Shown: one piece after another, positions 39,601-50,277 of the stretch
Layout of the letters: every line of letters begins with the position of its first letter
Numbering within the stretch: the first letter of the stretch is position 1
Source of the DNA: Chionoecetes opilio
Lineage: Eukaryota; Arthropoda; Malacostraca; Decapoda; Majidae
NCBI GenBank assembly: GCA_016584305.1
Contig: JACEEZ010005852.1
Coordinates: 1-64,000, forward strand
Direction of reading: 5' to 3'
Length of the DNA: 64,000 nt
Notes under the pieces: generated by a model
The model's input: the letters and a program-made list of their open reading frames with translations, nothing else
What the model was told of the DNA's origin: nothing
The model's database searches: none
Translations under genes and position numbers: made by a program

Positions 39601-42600
39601 AAACGCTTGCAATATACCGTTTATAAAAATGATCACACAATAAATAACCTCTTACGCTCTTCTATTTTATTAGCTTAATGTAATGTAAACTACTTATAGT
39701 GCAAATTTAGTCAAAAAAATGATTGTATACTTCAGAAAAAACAAAAGGAATTGTGGAAAAACCAAGCTAGTATATCACTGAAACTAGCTAAAATCGATGT
39801 AAAGACAACACATTTTGAGGGTGTAAAGCATTATCGTAAGGTAAAATTTCCTATCTATTTAGATATACACTACAATTTACACGATACTATGAAAAACTAC
39901 GTGTAATATACAATTGTTCACCATCTAGATTCTCAACACTCCTATTATAGCTTACCAAGTTTGAATAGCAGGTTACTCCCTCTAAACGAAAACATCTATA
40001 ATATCAACATTTTCAATATTCTCTACTTAAAAAAAAGGGTCGGAATAAGTGTCAATTTTTTCGCCATTTTTTAGCACCTTCAAAATACATTTAAAGCTTT
40101 TAAAAATTTGTGTTATTAAAGATTAAAATGGATACCGTAATTTTCATGAAATATACATATTTCAAGCTCATAAATATTTACATCATAGTTGTGTAAAATT
40201 GCTGAGTAATGTCACATTAATCGACATTTTTTTTTAGGGCCCTTCAAAAATACATTTAAATCTGTTGAAATAACAGGTTGTTTTTAATATTAAAAATTGA
40301 GTGACCTAAATTTTCATAATAAATCATATTTTTAGCTATTAAATTTTTGTGTAAATATAGTCGTAGCAAATATCAAAAGCTATTTAGTCTACCGATATTA
40401 AAAAGAATAAATACTTCAATTTGTAAGATTATAACAGCTACTGCACTGATAACTACTAAAATTCTTGAAAACATACAAACATTTTATGGGTTTATAGCTT
40501 ATGAATATGTAAAACTTGTCTTGTATATAATACAATAACACTTGGCCTACAGTTTTTACCAAGAAACTATGAAAACTCAGCTTACAATATACCATTAATA
40601 TCCCAATAAGATAACCTCCTACTCCTTTTATTTAGTTTAGCTTATTATAATGTAGCTCTTATAGGTGCAAACTTATTCTACAAAAAAGGATTTGTATACT
40701 TCAATATGCCGAAAAACGCTATATTATAACTGATAATCTAGCTAAAATCGATGAAAAGAACACATTTTGAGGATGTAACGCCTTATCGTAAGGCAATTCT
40801 TCTATTTATGATATATACAACTGCAATTTAACAAGAGACTTATTATACACACGTTTAACTAAATACAATTGTTTCACAATCATAGATTCTCGAACATCCC
40901 TATTATAAGCTTACAGTCGTTTAAAATAGCATTTTTCTAACCGAAAAACAACTATATATCACATTTGAATTTCGCTATTAAAAAAAAAGGGGCGGAATAA
41001 TGTCAATTTCGAGCATTTTTTAGCCCTTCAAATAATAATTAACAAGACTTTAGAACACTTTTGGATTATAAGGATTTAACATGGATATCCTAAGATTTCG
41101 TGTCATGAAATAATACATATTTTAAGCCTCACTAATATTGCCAAAATATATTTGTGTAAAAGTGCTGAATAATCTCAATTTCGAACATTTTTTAGCCTTT
41201 ATGGTGGGTCACAAAAATACATTAAAATCACTTTGCAGAAACTGTTGTTTTAAAGATTTAAAATTGGGGAAAATGACCTCAGAATTTCATAAAAATACAT
41301 ATTTGGAGCTATTTAATTTTGTTAACACATATAGTTCATAGCGCAAATATAAAAGGCTATTTAGCTACCGCTATAAAGGAATATAACTTCAATTTACAGA
41401 AAAAAATAGCTCTTTACTGATGACTAGCTAAAATACATTGAAAAACTACAATTGTAAGGGTTTATAGAGCCTCATATGATATTAAAAACTACTTTTATAG
41501 ATACAGTAAACGCTACAAACATCAAGAAACAAGACAGTTTTACTAGAAACTAGGAAAAAACGCTTGGCAATATACCGTTATAAATCCAATAATAACTCGT
41601 TTACTCTTCTATGTTTATAGCTTATGATGTATGTAAGCTACTTATAGTTTTGCAAATTATTCTAAAAAATGGATTGTATAAACTCAATTATGTAGAAAAA
41701 CAGCTATATATCACGTGAAACTCTAAAATTCATCGACTGAAAAGAACACATTTTGAGGGTGTAAAGTGCATTATCGTAAAGTAAATAAATTCCTTCTATT
41801 TATGGATCATAACACTACAATTTTACACGAGACTATGAAAAACCCGTGTAATATACATTGTATCACAATATAGATTCTCAACTCCTATTATAGCTTACAG
41901 TAGTTTAAAATAGCATTTTCTTACGAAAACATCTTTTAAATATCACATTTTTGAATTTCTCTATTAAAAAAAGGGCGGAATAATGTCAATTTTTCCCACA
42001 TTTTTAGCCCTTCAAAAATACATTAAAAACTTTCAAAATTTTTTGTTTATAAGATTAAAATGGATACCTAAATTTCATAATAAATACATATTTTTAGCTA
42101 TTAATTTGGTTAAATATAGTTTGTAGCAAATATCAAAGATTTCTACCGATATAAAGGGAAAATACTTCAATTTGTAGATTATAACAGCTCTTCACTGATA
42201 ACTAGCTAAAATTATTGAAAACACAACATTTTATGGGTTTTTTAGCATTATGAATAGTAAAACTACTTGTATATATACAATAACACTACAGTTTACAAGA
42301 AACTATGAAAAAAAGCTTACAATATACCGTTATATCCCCAAAAAATAACCTCCTACTCTTTTATTTGTTAGCTTATTATAATGTAAGCTACTTATAGGTG
42401 CAAATTATTCTAAAAAAAGGAAATTTTATACTTCAATATGTAGAAAAACAGCTATATATCACTGATAACTAGCTAAAACGATGAAAGAACACCATTTTGA
42501 GGGTGTAAAACATTATCGTAAGGTAAATTCCTTCTATTTATGATATAAAAACTACAATTTACATAGACTATGAAAAACACGTGTAATATACAATTGTATC

Positions 42601-45600
42601 ACAATATAGATTCTCAAACTCCTATTATAAGCTTACAGTAGTTTAAAATAGCATTTTCCCAACGAAAACAACTATAATATCACATTTGGGAATTTCTCTA
42701 TTAAAAAAGGGCGGAATAATGTCAATTTTCGACATTTTTTAGCCCTTCAAAAATACATTAAAAGACTTTAAACATTTGTTTTATAAGATTAAAATGGATA
42801 CCTAAAATTTTATGAAATTAACCTATTTTAAGCTCATAATATTGCAAAAAATATTTGTGTAAAAGTGCTGAATAATATCAATTTCGACCATTTTTTAGCC
42901 TTAAAAAAATACATAAAATCCTTTTAAAAAAACTTTTTTTTAGATTAAATTGTACCTAAATTTATAAAAATACATATTTGTAGCTATTAATTTTTTTAAA
43001 ATATAGTTAGCAAATATCAAAAGCTATTTCCTACCGAATAAAAGGAAAAATACTTCAATTTTAAAAAAAAAAAGGGTTCTTTTGATAACTAGCTAAATCA
43101 TTGAAAATACATTTAATGGTTTATACAATATGATAAGTAAAACTACTTTATATATAATAACGCTACATTTACAAAGAAAAATATTTAAAAACGTCTCAAT
43201 ATACGTTATTCACAATAAATAACCTCTTACTCTTCTATTTTTTAGCTTAATGTAATGTAAGCTACTTTTAGGTGCAAATTATTTAAAAAAAAATTGAAAA
43301 TTTAATTTGTAAAAACAGTATATTCCGATAAATAGCTAAAATCATGAAAAGAACACATTTTTGAGGTATAAAGCATTATCGTAAAGTAAATTACCTTCTA
43401 TTTATGATATAAACTCATTTACAAGAGACTATGAAAAACAAATTGTAATATACTTGTATCAAATATAGATTCTCAAACTCCATAAATAAGCTAACAGTAG
43501 TTAAAAAAAGCTTTTCTACGAAACACTATAATACCACTTTGAATTTCTTTTTAAAAAAGCTTGATAATTTAATTTCGACATTTTTTAGCCTTTCAAAATA
43601 CATTAAAACAATTGAAAAACGTTTTTTTTAAGATTTAAAATTAAAAACCTAATTTTCATGAAAATACATTTTTAAGCTCTAATTGTAAAATATTGTTGTG
43701 TATAAATGCTGAAAAGCAAATTTCAATTTTTTTGCCTTTTAAAAATACAGCAAAATACTTGAAAAAACTTTTTAAGATTAAAATTGATACCAAATTTCAT
43801 GAAAAAAAACATATTTTTAGCTCATCATATGTAAAATTAGTTTGTAAAAGTCTTAATAATATCAAATTTCGACATTTTTAGCCATCAAAAATACATTAAA
43901 CCTTGAAAAACGTTGTTTTTAAGATTAAAATTGATACCTAAATTCCCGGAAAACATACATTATTTAGCTCATAATTTGTCAAAAATAGTTGTGTACAAGT
44001 GCTTATAGTCATAATCGACAATTTTTTAAACCTTGCAAAAATACATTAATAACTTTAAAAAAACTTGTTTTTAAGATTAAAAAAGATTCCTAAATTTAAT
44101 AAAAAAATAATTTTTTTTAGCTATTAATTTTGTAAAATATAGTTTTTAGCAAATATCAAACACCCATTACCTAAACCCAAAATAAAGGAATATACTTTAA
44201 TTGTAGAAAAAACAGCTCTTTATTGATAACCTAGCTAAAATCATTGAAAACACTACATTTATTTGGTTTATAGCAATATGATAAGTAAAAACTACTTGTA
44301 TATATACAATAAAGCTACAGTTTTCAAAAAACTATGAAAAACGCCTGCAAAATACCGTTATATCAAATAAATAACCTTTACTCTTTTATTTTATAGCTTT
44401 AAAGTGTGGTAACATTATAGGTCAAATTTCCAAAAAAAAAAGATTGTTTACTTTATTTGTAGAAAAAGCTTAAAATCACCGATATAGTAAAATTCCAAAT
44501 TGAAAAAGAAAAAAAATTTTTAGGGTAAAAAAGCTTACGTAAGGTAAATTCCTTCTATTTATGATTAACACTACAAATTTTCAAGAAAATATGAAAAACC
44601 TGTAAAATACATTTTTCACAAAAAGAGTCTCAAAACCCCCCTTAAAGCTTACAGTATTTTAAATAGATTTCTAACGATAACAAATATAATACCACATTTT
44701 GTTTTTTCATCAAAAAAAGGGCCGAATGTGTCAATTTTTGACTTTTTTAGCCCCCCCAAAAATACATTAAAACACTTGAAAAAAAGTTGTTTTTAAGATT
44801 AAAATTGATACTTTAAATATCATGAAAAATACATCATTTAGCTCATATACGGGTAAAAATATTTGTGTAAAAGTGCTGAATTAGTAAATTTTCGAATTTT
44901 TTTAGCCTTTCAAAAATACAATAAAATACTTGAAAATACTTTGTTTTTAAGATTAAAATTGATCCCTAAATATCTAAAAAATACATATTTGTAGTTATTA
45001 ATTTTGTAAAATATAGTTTGTAGCATATTCAAAAGCTATTCAGCTACCGATATAAAGGAATATACTTAAATTTTTGTAGAAAAAAAACAGCTCTTCACTG
45101 ATAGTTGTAAGAAAAAATCAAAAAAGCTTTTTGGGCTACCGATATCAAGGAATATATTTCAATTTGTAGAAAAAAACAGCTCACTGATACTCTGATAACT
45201 AGCTAAAATCATTGAAAACACTTTATTTTAGGGGTTTTATAGCAATATGATAAGTAAAACTATTTGGGTGAAATATAAAACAACGCTACAGTTTACAAGA
45301 AACTTGAAAACGCTTGCAATATACCGTTTATATCACAATAGATAACCTCTTACTCTTCTATTTTATAGTTTAAATGTAATGTAAGCTTACTATAGGTGCA
45401 AATTATTCTAAAAAAAGGATTGTATACTTATAACATGCAACAAAACCCATTTACAAGAGACTATGAAAAACACGTGTAATATACAATTGTATCAAAATAT
45501 AGTCTCAAACTCCTATTATAAGCTTACAGTAGTTCAAAATAGCATAATCTAACGAAAACAACTATATTACCACATTTTGAATTTCTTTATAAAAAAAATG

Positions 45601-47490
45601 GCTGAATAATGTCAATTTTCGACATTTTTTAGCCTTTCAAAAATACATTAAAACAATTGAAAAACGTTGTTTTTAAGATTAAAATTAAAACCTAAATTTC
45701 ATGAAAAATACATATTTTAAGCTCATAATATTGTAAAATTATGTTGTGTATAAGTGCTGAAAAATGACAAATTTCGACATTTTTTAGCCTTTCAAAAAAT
45801 ACAGTAAAATACTTGAAAAAACGTTTTTAGGATTAAAATTGATACCTAAATTTCATGAAAAATACATATTTTTAGCTCATCATATTGTAAAATATAGTTG
45901 TGTAAAAGTGCTTAATAACGTCAAATTTCGACATTTTTTAGCCCTTTAAAAATACATTAAACACTTGAAAAAACGTTGTTTTAAGATTAAAATTGATACC
46001 TAAATTTCAGGAAAATACATATTTTAAGCTCATAATATTGTCAATATAGTTGTGTACAAGTGCTGAAAAAAGTCATATTTCGACATTTTTTAACCTTGCA
46101 AAAATTCATTAATATATTTTGAAAAAAACGTTTTTTTTTAAATATTAAAATAGATTCCTAAATTTCATAAAAAATACATATTTTAGCTATTAATTTTGTA
46201 AAATATGTTGTAGCAAATATCAAACAGCTTTTACCCTACCGATATAAAGGAATATATTCAATTTGTAGAAATAAACAGCTCTTCATTGATAACTAGCTAA
46301 AATCATTGAAAACACTACATTTTATGGGTTTATAGCAATATGATAAGTAAAACTACTTGTATATATACAATAACGCTACAGTTTACAAGAAATTATGAAA
46401 AACGCCTGCAATATACCTTTATATACAAATAAATAACCTCTTACTCTTCTATTTTATAGCTTAATGTAATGTAAGCTACTTATAGGTGCAAATTATGCAA
46501 AAAAAAAAGATTGTATACTTCAATTTGTAGAAAAACAGGTATATATCACCGATAACTAGCTAAAATCATTGAAAAGAACACATTTTGAGGGTATAAAGCA
46601 TTATCGTAAGGTAAATTCCTTCTATTTATGATATAACACTACTATTTACAAGAAACTATGAAAAACACGTGTAATATACAATTGTATCACAATATAGAGT
46701 CTCAACCTCCTATTAAAAGCTTACAGTAGTTTAAAATAGCATTTTCTAACGATAACAACTATAATACCACATTTTGAATTTCTCTATCAAAAAAAGGGCC
46801 GAATAGTGTCTATTTTCGATATTTTTTAGCCTTTCAAAAATACATTAAAATACTTGAAAAAACGTTGTTTTTAAGATTAAAATTGATACTTAAATATCAT
46901 GCAAAATACATAATTATAGCTCATAATACTGTAAAATATATTTGTGTAAAAGTGTTGAAATAAGTCAATTTTCGACATTTTTTAGCCTTTCAAAAATACA
47001 ATAAAATACTTGAAAAAATGTTGTTTTTAAGATTAAAATTGATCCATAAATTTCATAAAAAATACATATTTGTAGCTATTAATTTTGTAAAATATAGTTG
47101 TAGCAAATATCAAAAGCTATTCAGCTACCGATATAAAGGAATATACTTCAATTTGTAGGAAAAAACAGCTCTTCAACTGATAACTAGCTAAAATCATTGA
47201 AACACTACATTTTATGGGTATATACCCAATATGATAAGAAAAACTACATGTACATATACAATAACACTACGTTTTACAAGGAAACTATGAAAAACGCTTA
47301 CTATACCGTTATATCAAAATAAATAACCTGTTACTCTTCTATTTTTAGCTTAATTACGGTATGTAAGCTACTTATCGGTGCAAATTATTCTAAAAAAAGG
47401 ATTGTATACTTCAAATTGTAGGAAAACAGCTATATATCACCGATAACTAACTAAAATCATTAAAAAGAACACATTTTGAGGGTATAAAGC
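36607..47490 (-). repeat. satellite array, third higher-order unit (expanded)
   Basis: An inverted b1/b2/alpha array of 10.9 kb, against 7.8 and 8.7 kb in the two + strand units. Extra material lies near 43.5-46.9 kb. It includes runs of alpha modules and a second copy of the diagnostic variant block (ctcactgatactctgataac near 45,180, taacatgcaac near 45,430) in a place where units 1 and 2 have none. A broken b2 next to a second b2 at about 45,085-45,110 looks like a recombination joint. 45,400-47,470 is comparatively clean. I see no gene. Confidence 0.85.
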
Positions 47491-47650
47491 ATTACTCTGG
47501 TCGACACAAAAATGGTTCTGAGTTCATTGTGTGTGGGTTGGAAAGCATTTTCGCGCTGATTTTAAAAATGGCATTTTTTTTTTCTCTAGCACGTATAGTT
47601 TTTTGAAATAATCGGTTTTTTTAAAATTTTTAATAGCTATTATAATTATA

Positions 47651-47656
47651 TACGTA
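47651..47656. repeat. TACGTA-centred AT cruciform in transposon 3' segment
   Basis: TACGTA is flanked by tataattata on the left and tatataattata on the right, a long AT dyad of about 30 bp. It is present in every full and truncated copy (for example TACGTA at 59,981-59,986, and tatatacgtg at 28,241). Confidence 0.7.
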
Positions 47657-47736
47657 TATATAATTATATAATTAATCGAAACGATCCCCCTACGTTAATA
47701 TATATTACTCGTAAAAAAATTCTGGAGTCCTGCGGC

Positions 47737-47742
47737 TTTATT
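47737..47742 (-). terminator. candidate polyadenylation signal AATAAA
   Basis: Reads cctAATAAAgccgcagg on the minus strand, about 345 bp past the gene's stop. It is kept in the truncated copies at 28,154-28,159 and about 60,068-60,073, and lost in copies A and B. It would place the AT tract inside the 3' untranslated region. Confidence 0.4.
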
Positions 47743-47867
47743 AGGACCTAATTACATATCTGGCAATAAATATACTTAAAATTATGTTCCAAATATATCC
47801 GAAAATTTTGCCACATCATGGAAATTATCCGAAAATTTATGTCAAATCACAGTAAATTTTGACTTTA

Positions 47868-47937
47868 TATATATATATTATATATTATATATATATATAT
47901 ATATATAAATCATATATATATATATATATATATATAG
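47868..47937. repeat. (AT)n microsatellite, copy C
   Basis: About 70 bp of nearly pure TA/AT repeat between the gene and the 3' segment. It is the same landmark as in copies A and B. Confidence 0.9.
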
Positions 47938-48026
47938 ATATTTTAAAATTATTATTGTATATATGTATTTTTGTATTTGGGAGCACAACTTCGACATTTT
48001 TTTTTGAGAGAAAGATGCGCTAGTTC

Positions 48027-48056
48027 GAAGAACAGTCAGATCTAGACTGATCTTCA
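48027..48056. repeat. AGATCT-centred quasi-palindrome, copy C
   Basis: About 29 bp running gaagaacagtc, agatct, agactgatcttc. It is nearly identical to its own reverse complement. It lies about 30-60 bp beyond the stop codon of the gene. Confidence 0.6.
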
Positions 48057-48085
48057 AAAGAACACCCAAGATCTAAAAATTGTTA

Positions 48086-49810
48086 TTAAATATACATATG
48101 ATCAATACTATACCTAACACATAAAAGTACCACCCTGCTCCATAGTACATCAAAGTGTTTTCTGTAGTTTGCTCTTTCCCTTTTGTAGGAGCAGCTACTT
48201 TCACTTTTGTAGCGTCCAGCAATAGTCCCCCTATCATGTGGGACTGAATCGTCCTTTGGTATCGGGTTTTCCATGGTGGCAATGCCCCTGGTGGAAACGT
48301 TCCCCCTGCTCATCACTGACCGCGCCAAGATTCGTTGGGAAGAATCAAGATGTGAATGGAAAAAGTGGATTTTGAGTGACATCCGAGCTCCAAGCGCATG
48401 GTAACTCTTCAACATGTCTTTAAAAGTTCCTTATAATTCGTTTGCTCGAACATTACCTAGGTAGTTCCTTATAACAGTTAACAGTAAACAGACATTTGGC
48501 TCCTTACAAAGTCATCATCATTGAGTAGTTGACGAACTTTAGGGCCATTGAAAACCCCTGCCTTTACTTTGGCTTCAGATCAGTGCGTTCAAACTTTGCT
48601 AACAAATACTGATAGCCGCACCATTTTGATCCGGCCTTCACAAAAATTTTCATTAACCCAAGGTTTTTAGATGCAATGGAGGTAAGTACACCTTTTCCTG
48701 TTTAACAAGAGGTTTGTACATACAGTTGAACCTGCCAGGTGAGCTTTTCGGTCGTGCTGGCCATTCCTTTTGTTTGTAATGTTTGCTGTCCGCTCTAGAG
48801 TCCCACAAACAAAGAAAACACATGTGCTTAGTGTAACCTAAATGGAGTCCTAGAAGCAAGGAGATTACCTTCAGGTCCCCACACAGATTCCACTGATGTT
48901 TCTTCATATTTAACAGCAGTAACAAAGTCTTCATAGTTTCATAAGTTTCACTCATTTCATGGCCATGCGCAATTGGATCACTCGGAAGCTTATTTCCTGT
49001 ATGCAGAAGAACGGCCTTTAGCGTGTTTTTCCCTGAATCTATGAACAGCCGCCACTCACTCTTATCATAAGTGTGAGACTCACAAAGTTGTTTTCCCTGA
49101 GTTTTGTCAACATCAAAACAGTAACAGAGCTTGTGTTCCATCTTGAAGAAGCTTGAAATTTTCTTTATGGGCTACGACGAAACGTGGTGATGAAACTCCT
49201 TCTTGTAGCAAATTCCCTTCCTTGAGACGAGATCCAAGGACTTCTTTTTCTCCTTGGATAATCTAGGTCCCTAGCAAGGTCATGTAGCATTTTCCTGACT
49301 CATGAATTTGGACTCTCTGTTGTCTGTCATTTCTTGAAAGTCTGTATCCATGGGTTTATACTTCCCCTTCGAATCTGATTCACTTATAGCACTTGCAATT
49401 GGAACATTTGGAACTGGGGAATTTAGGGCCATGTGGCACAAACCTATGGCAGAAGGTATGTCATGATAAATGATTTTAGCTCGCGTTTTTACTGAAATTC
49501 CTTTGATGTTAGTGAGGCAGAAGTAGCAGTCAGTATTGTGATCCTTTTGTTTACGCCAACCATTGGGATGCCGAATGCCATGCCTGATGGCCGTTTGCCA
49601 CGCATCCATTCATTCAAGTGGTTTTACACAGGGGTTGCATGCTACGTGAGGGGCCCACTTCTTACTTGATCACCTATACGGCACTTGAAGTAAGGGAGAT
49701 AAGCTGTTTTAACATTCCTTTGTAAAAGGTTTTCTTCCAGACTGTAAGGGTAAAAATTCCACATATGTAACAAAACTGTCCGATGCATTCACACAGTTAC
49801 GGCGCTCCAT
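48086..49810 (-). CDS. DDE-transposase-like protein of the transposon, frameshifted
   Basis: Likely the element's own recombinase. It belongs to an uncharacterised, multi-copy family I recognise from arthropod genomes. The start ATG at 49,810 begins MERRNCVNASDSF. Then come WAPHVACNPC (from about 49,657), DCYFCLTNI (about 49,531), and SEWRLFIDS with the first candidate catalytic Asp at 49,037-49,039. CGDLKV follows, with the second Asp at 48,875-48,877, then CFLCLWDSR...H (Cys about 48,820 and 48,811). The remaining blocks are LPPLH (about 48,680), AKVKAGVFNGP (about 48,541-48,580), MSLKIHFFHSHLD (about 48,345-48,382) and the tail to TAA at 48,086. A D-D spacing with a CxxC...H insert resembles the RNase H fold of DDE transposases; the final acidic residue is not assigned. 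All family blocks are present in order over about 575 codons, but single-base indels break the frame repeatedly, for example between IPMV and RKQKDH near 49,558. Start context and spliced leader are supported by copies A and B. Confidence 0.7.
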
Positions 49811-49883
49811 CACAGCCCGGTACAAGGTACTATAACGGTAAACCAACTAAAATTAGGACTCTACTAAAACAAACACATCATAT

Positions 49884-49900
49884 CTGCAAAGAAAAAAAAA
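49884..49900 (-). promoter_or_regulatory. splice-acceptor-like site upstream of gene C
   Basis: The minus strand reads a T-rich tract ending ctttgCAG about 74 bp before the start codon. Conserved in copies A and B. With the promoter 140 bp upstream it implies a small leader intron. Confidence 0.5.
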
Positions 49901-50022
49901 ATGTTTTAAAACATATGTTTAAAAGCTGTACGATCAAAAGGTAAAAAAGTACTACACAGCCTGCTAAACCCCCCGCCTCTAACGCAGAGCGCACACCCTC
50001 CCCCGCTCACTGCACAAACCGC

Positions 50023-50052
50023 ACTGACTCAAACACTGCACTGCCCTAAATA
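50023..50052 (-). promoter_or_regulatory. core promoter of transposon copy C
   Basis: On the minus strand a TATTTA box (50,047-50,052) precedes a TCAGT initiator (50,023-50,027), with 27 bp from the first T of the box to the A of TCAGT. That is the usual distance from TATA box to start site in animals, and TCAGT is the typical arthropod initiator. A G+C-rich stretch (49,970-50,020) follows. The same layout is seen in copy B and, damaged, in copy A. Confidence 0.6.
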
Positions 50053-50277
50053 GGCTTGAGAAAAGAAAAGATTAAGAGTTTTAAAAAGAAAACATGGTGA
50101 ACCTATTTCTGCTGGTTTTACACATTTTTTTCATGAATTGCGTCTGGTTCTCAAAAACTGGACGTGATAGAGTTAATTGAACATCAGATTCGAGTTCAGC
50201 AGGGTCGATTTACCTATAATCGCTTCATTTAGTCCCGAACCATATCTTCGATTTTTTTTTGTCGACCCAGTGAATTA

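Larger units (their letters stand above)
47495..50273 (-). mobile_element. DNA transposon copy C (best preserved)
   Basis: An element of about 2.78 kb. On the + strand its left end is ctctggtcgacacaaaaa. The reverse complement of its right end is tcactgggtcgacaaaaaa. Together they are imperfect terminal inverted repeats of about 17 bp sharing CTGG and TCGACA. ATTA lies immediately outside both ends (47,491-47,494 and 50,274-50,277), a 4-bp target duplication. The uninterrupted b1 module reads GATAATGCTTTA, which gives the empty site. Inside, on the minus strand, are the core promoter, acceptor-like site, DDE-like gene, AGATCT palindrome, (AT)n tract and 3' segment with AATAAA (47,737-47,742). 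CACTG-like ends with a 4-bp duplication would fit CMC/Chapaev-like elements, but that is inference. Confidence 0.8.

Noticed and set aside
48653..48800. Possible separate small gene at the LPPLHLKTLG end
   Set aside because: The following block (AKVKAGVFNGP, MSLKIHFFHSHLD) continues the same family after a frameshift, so it is one broken gene rather than two.
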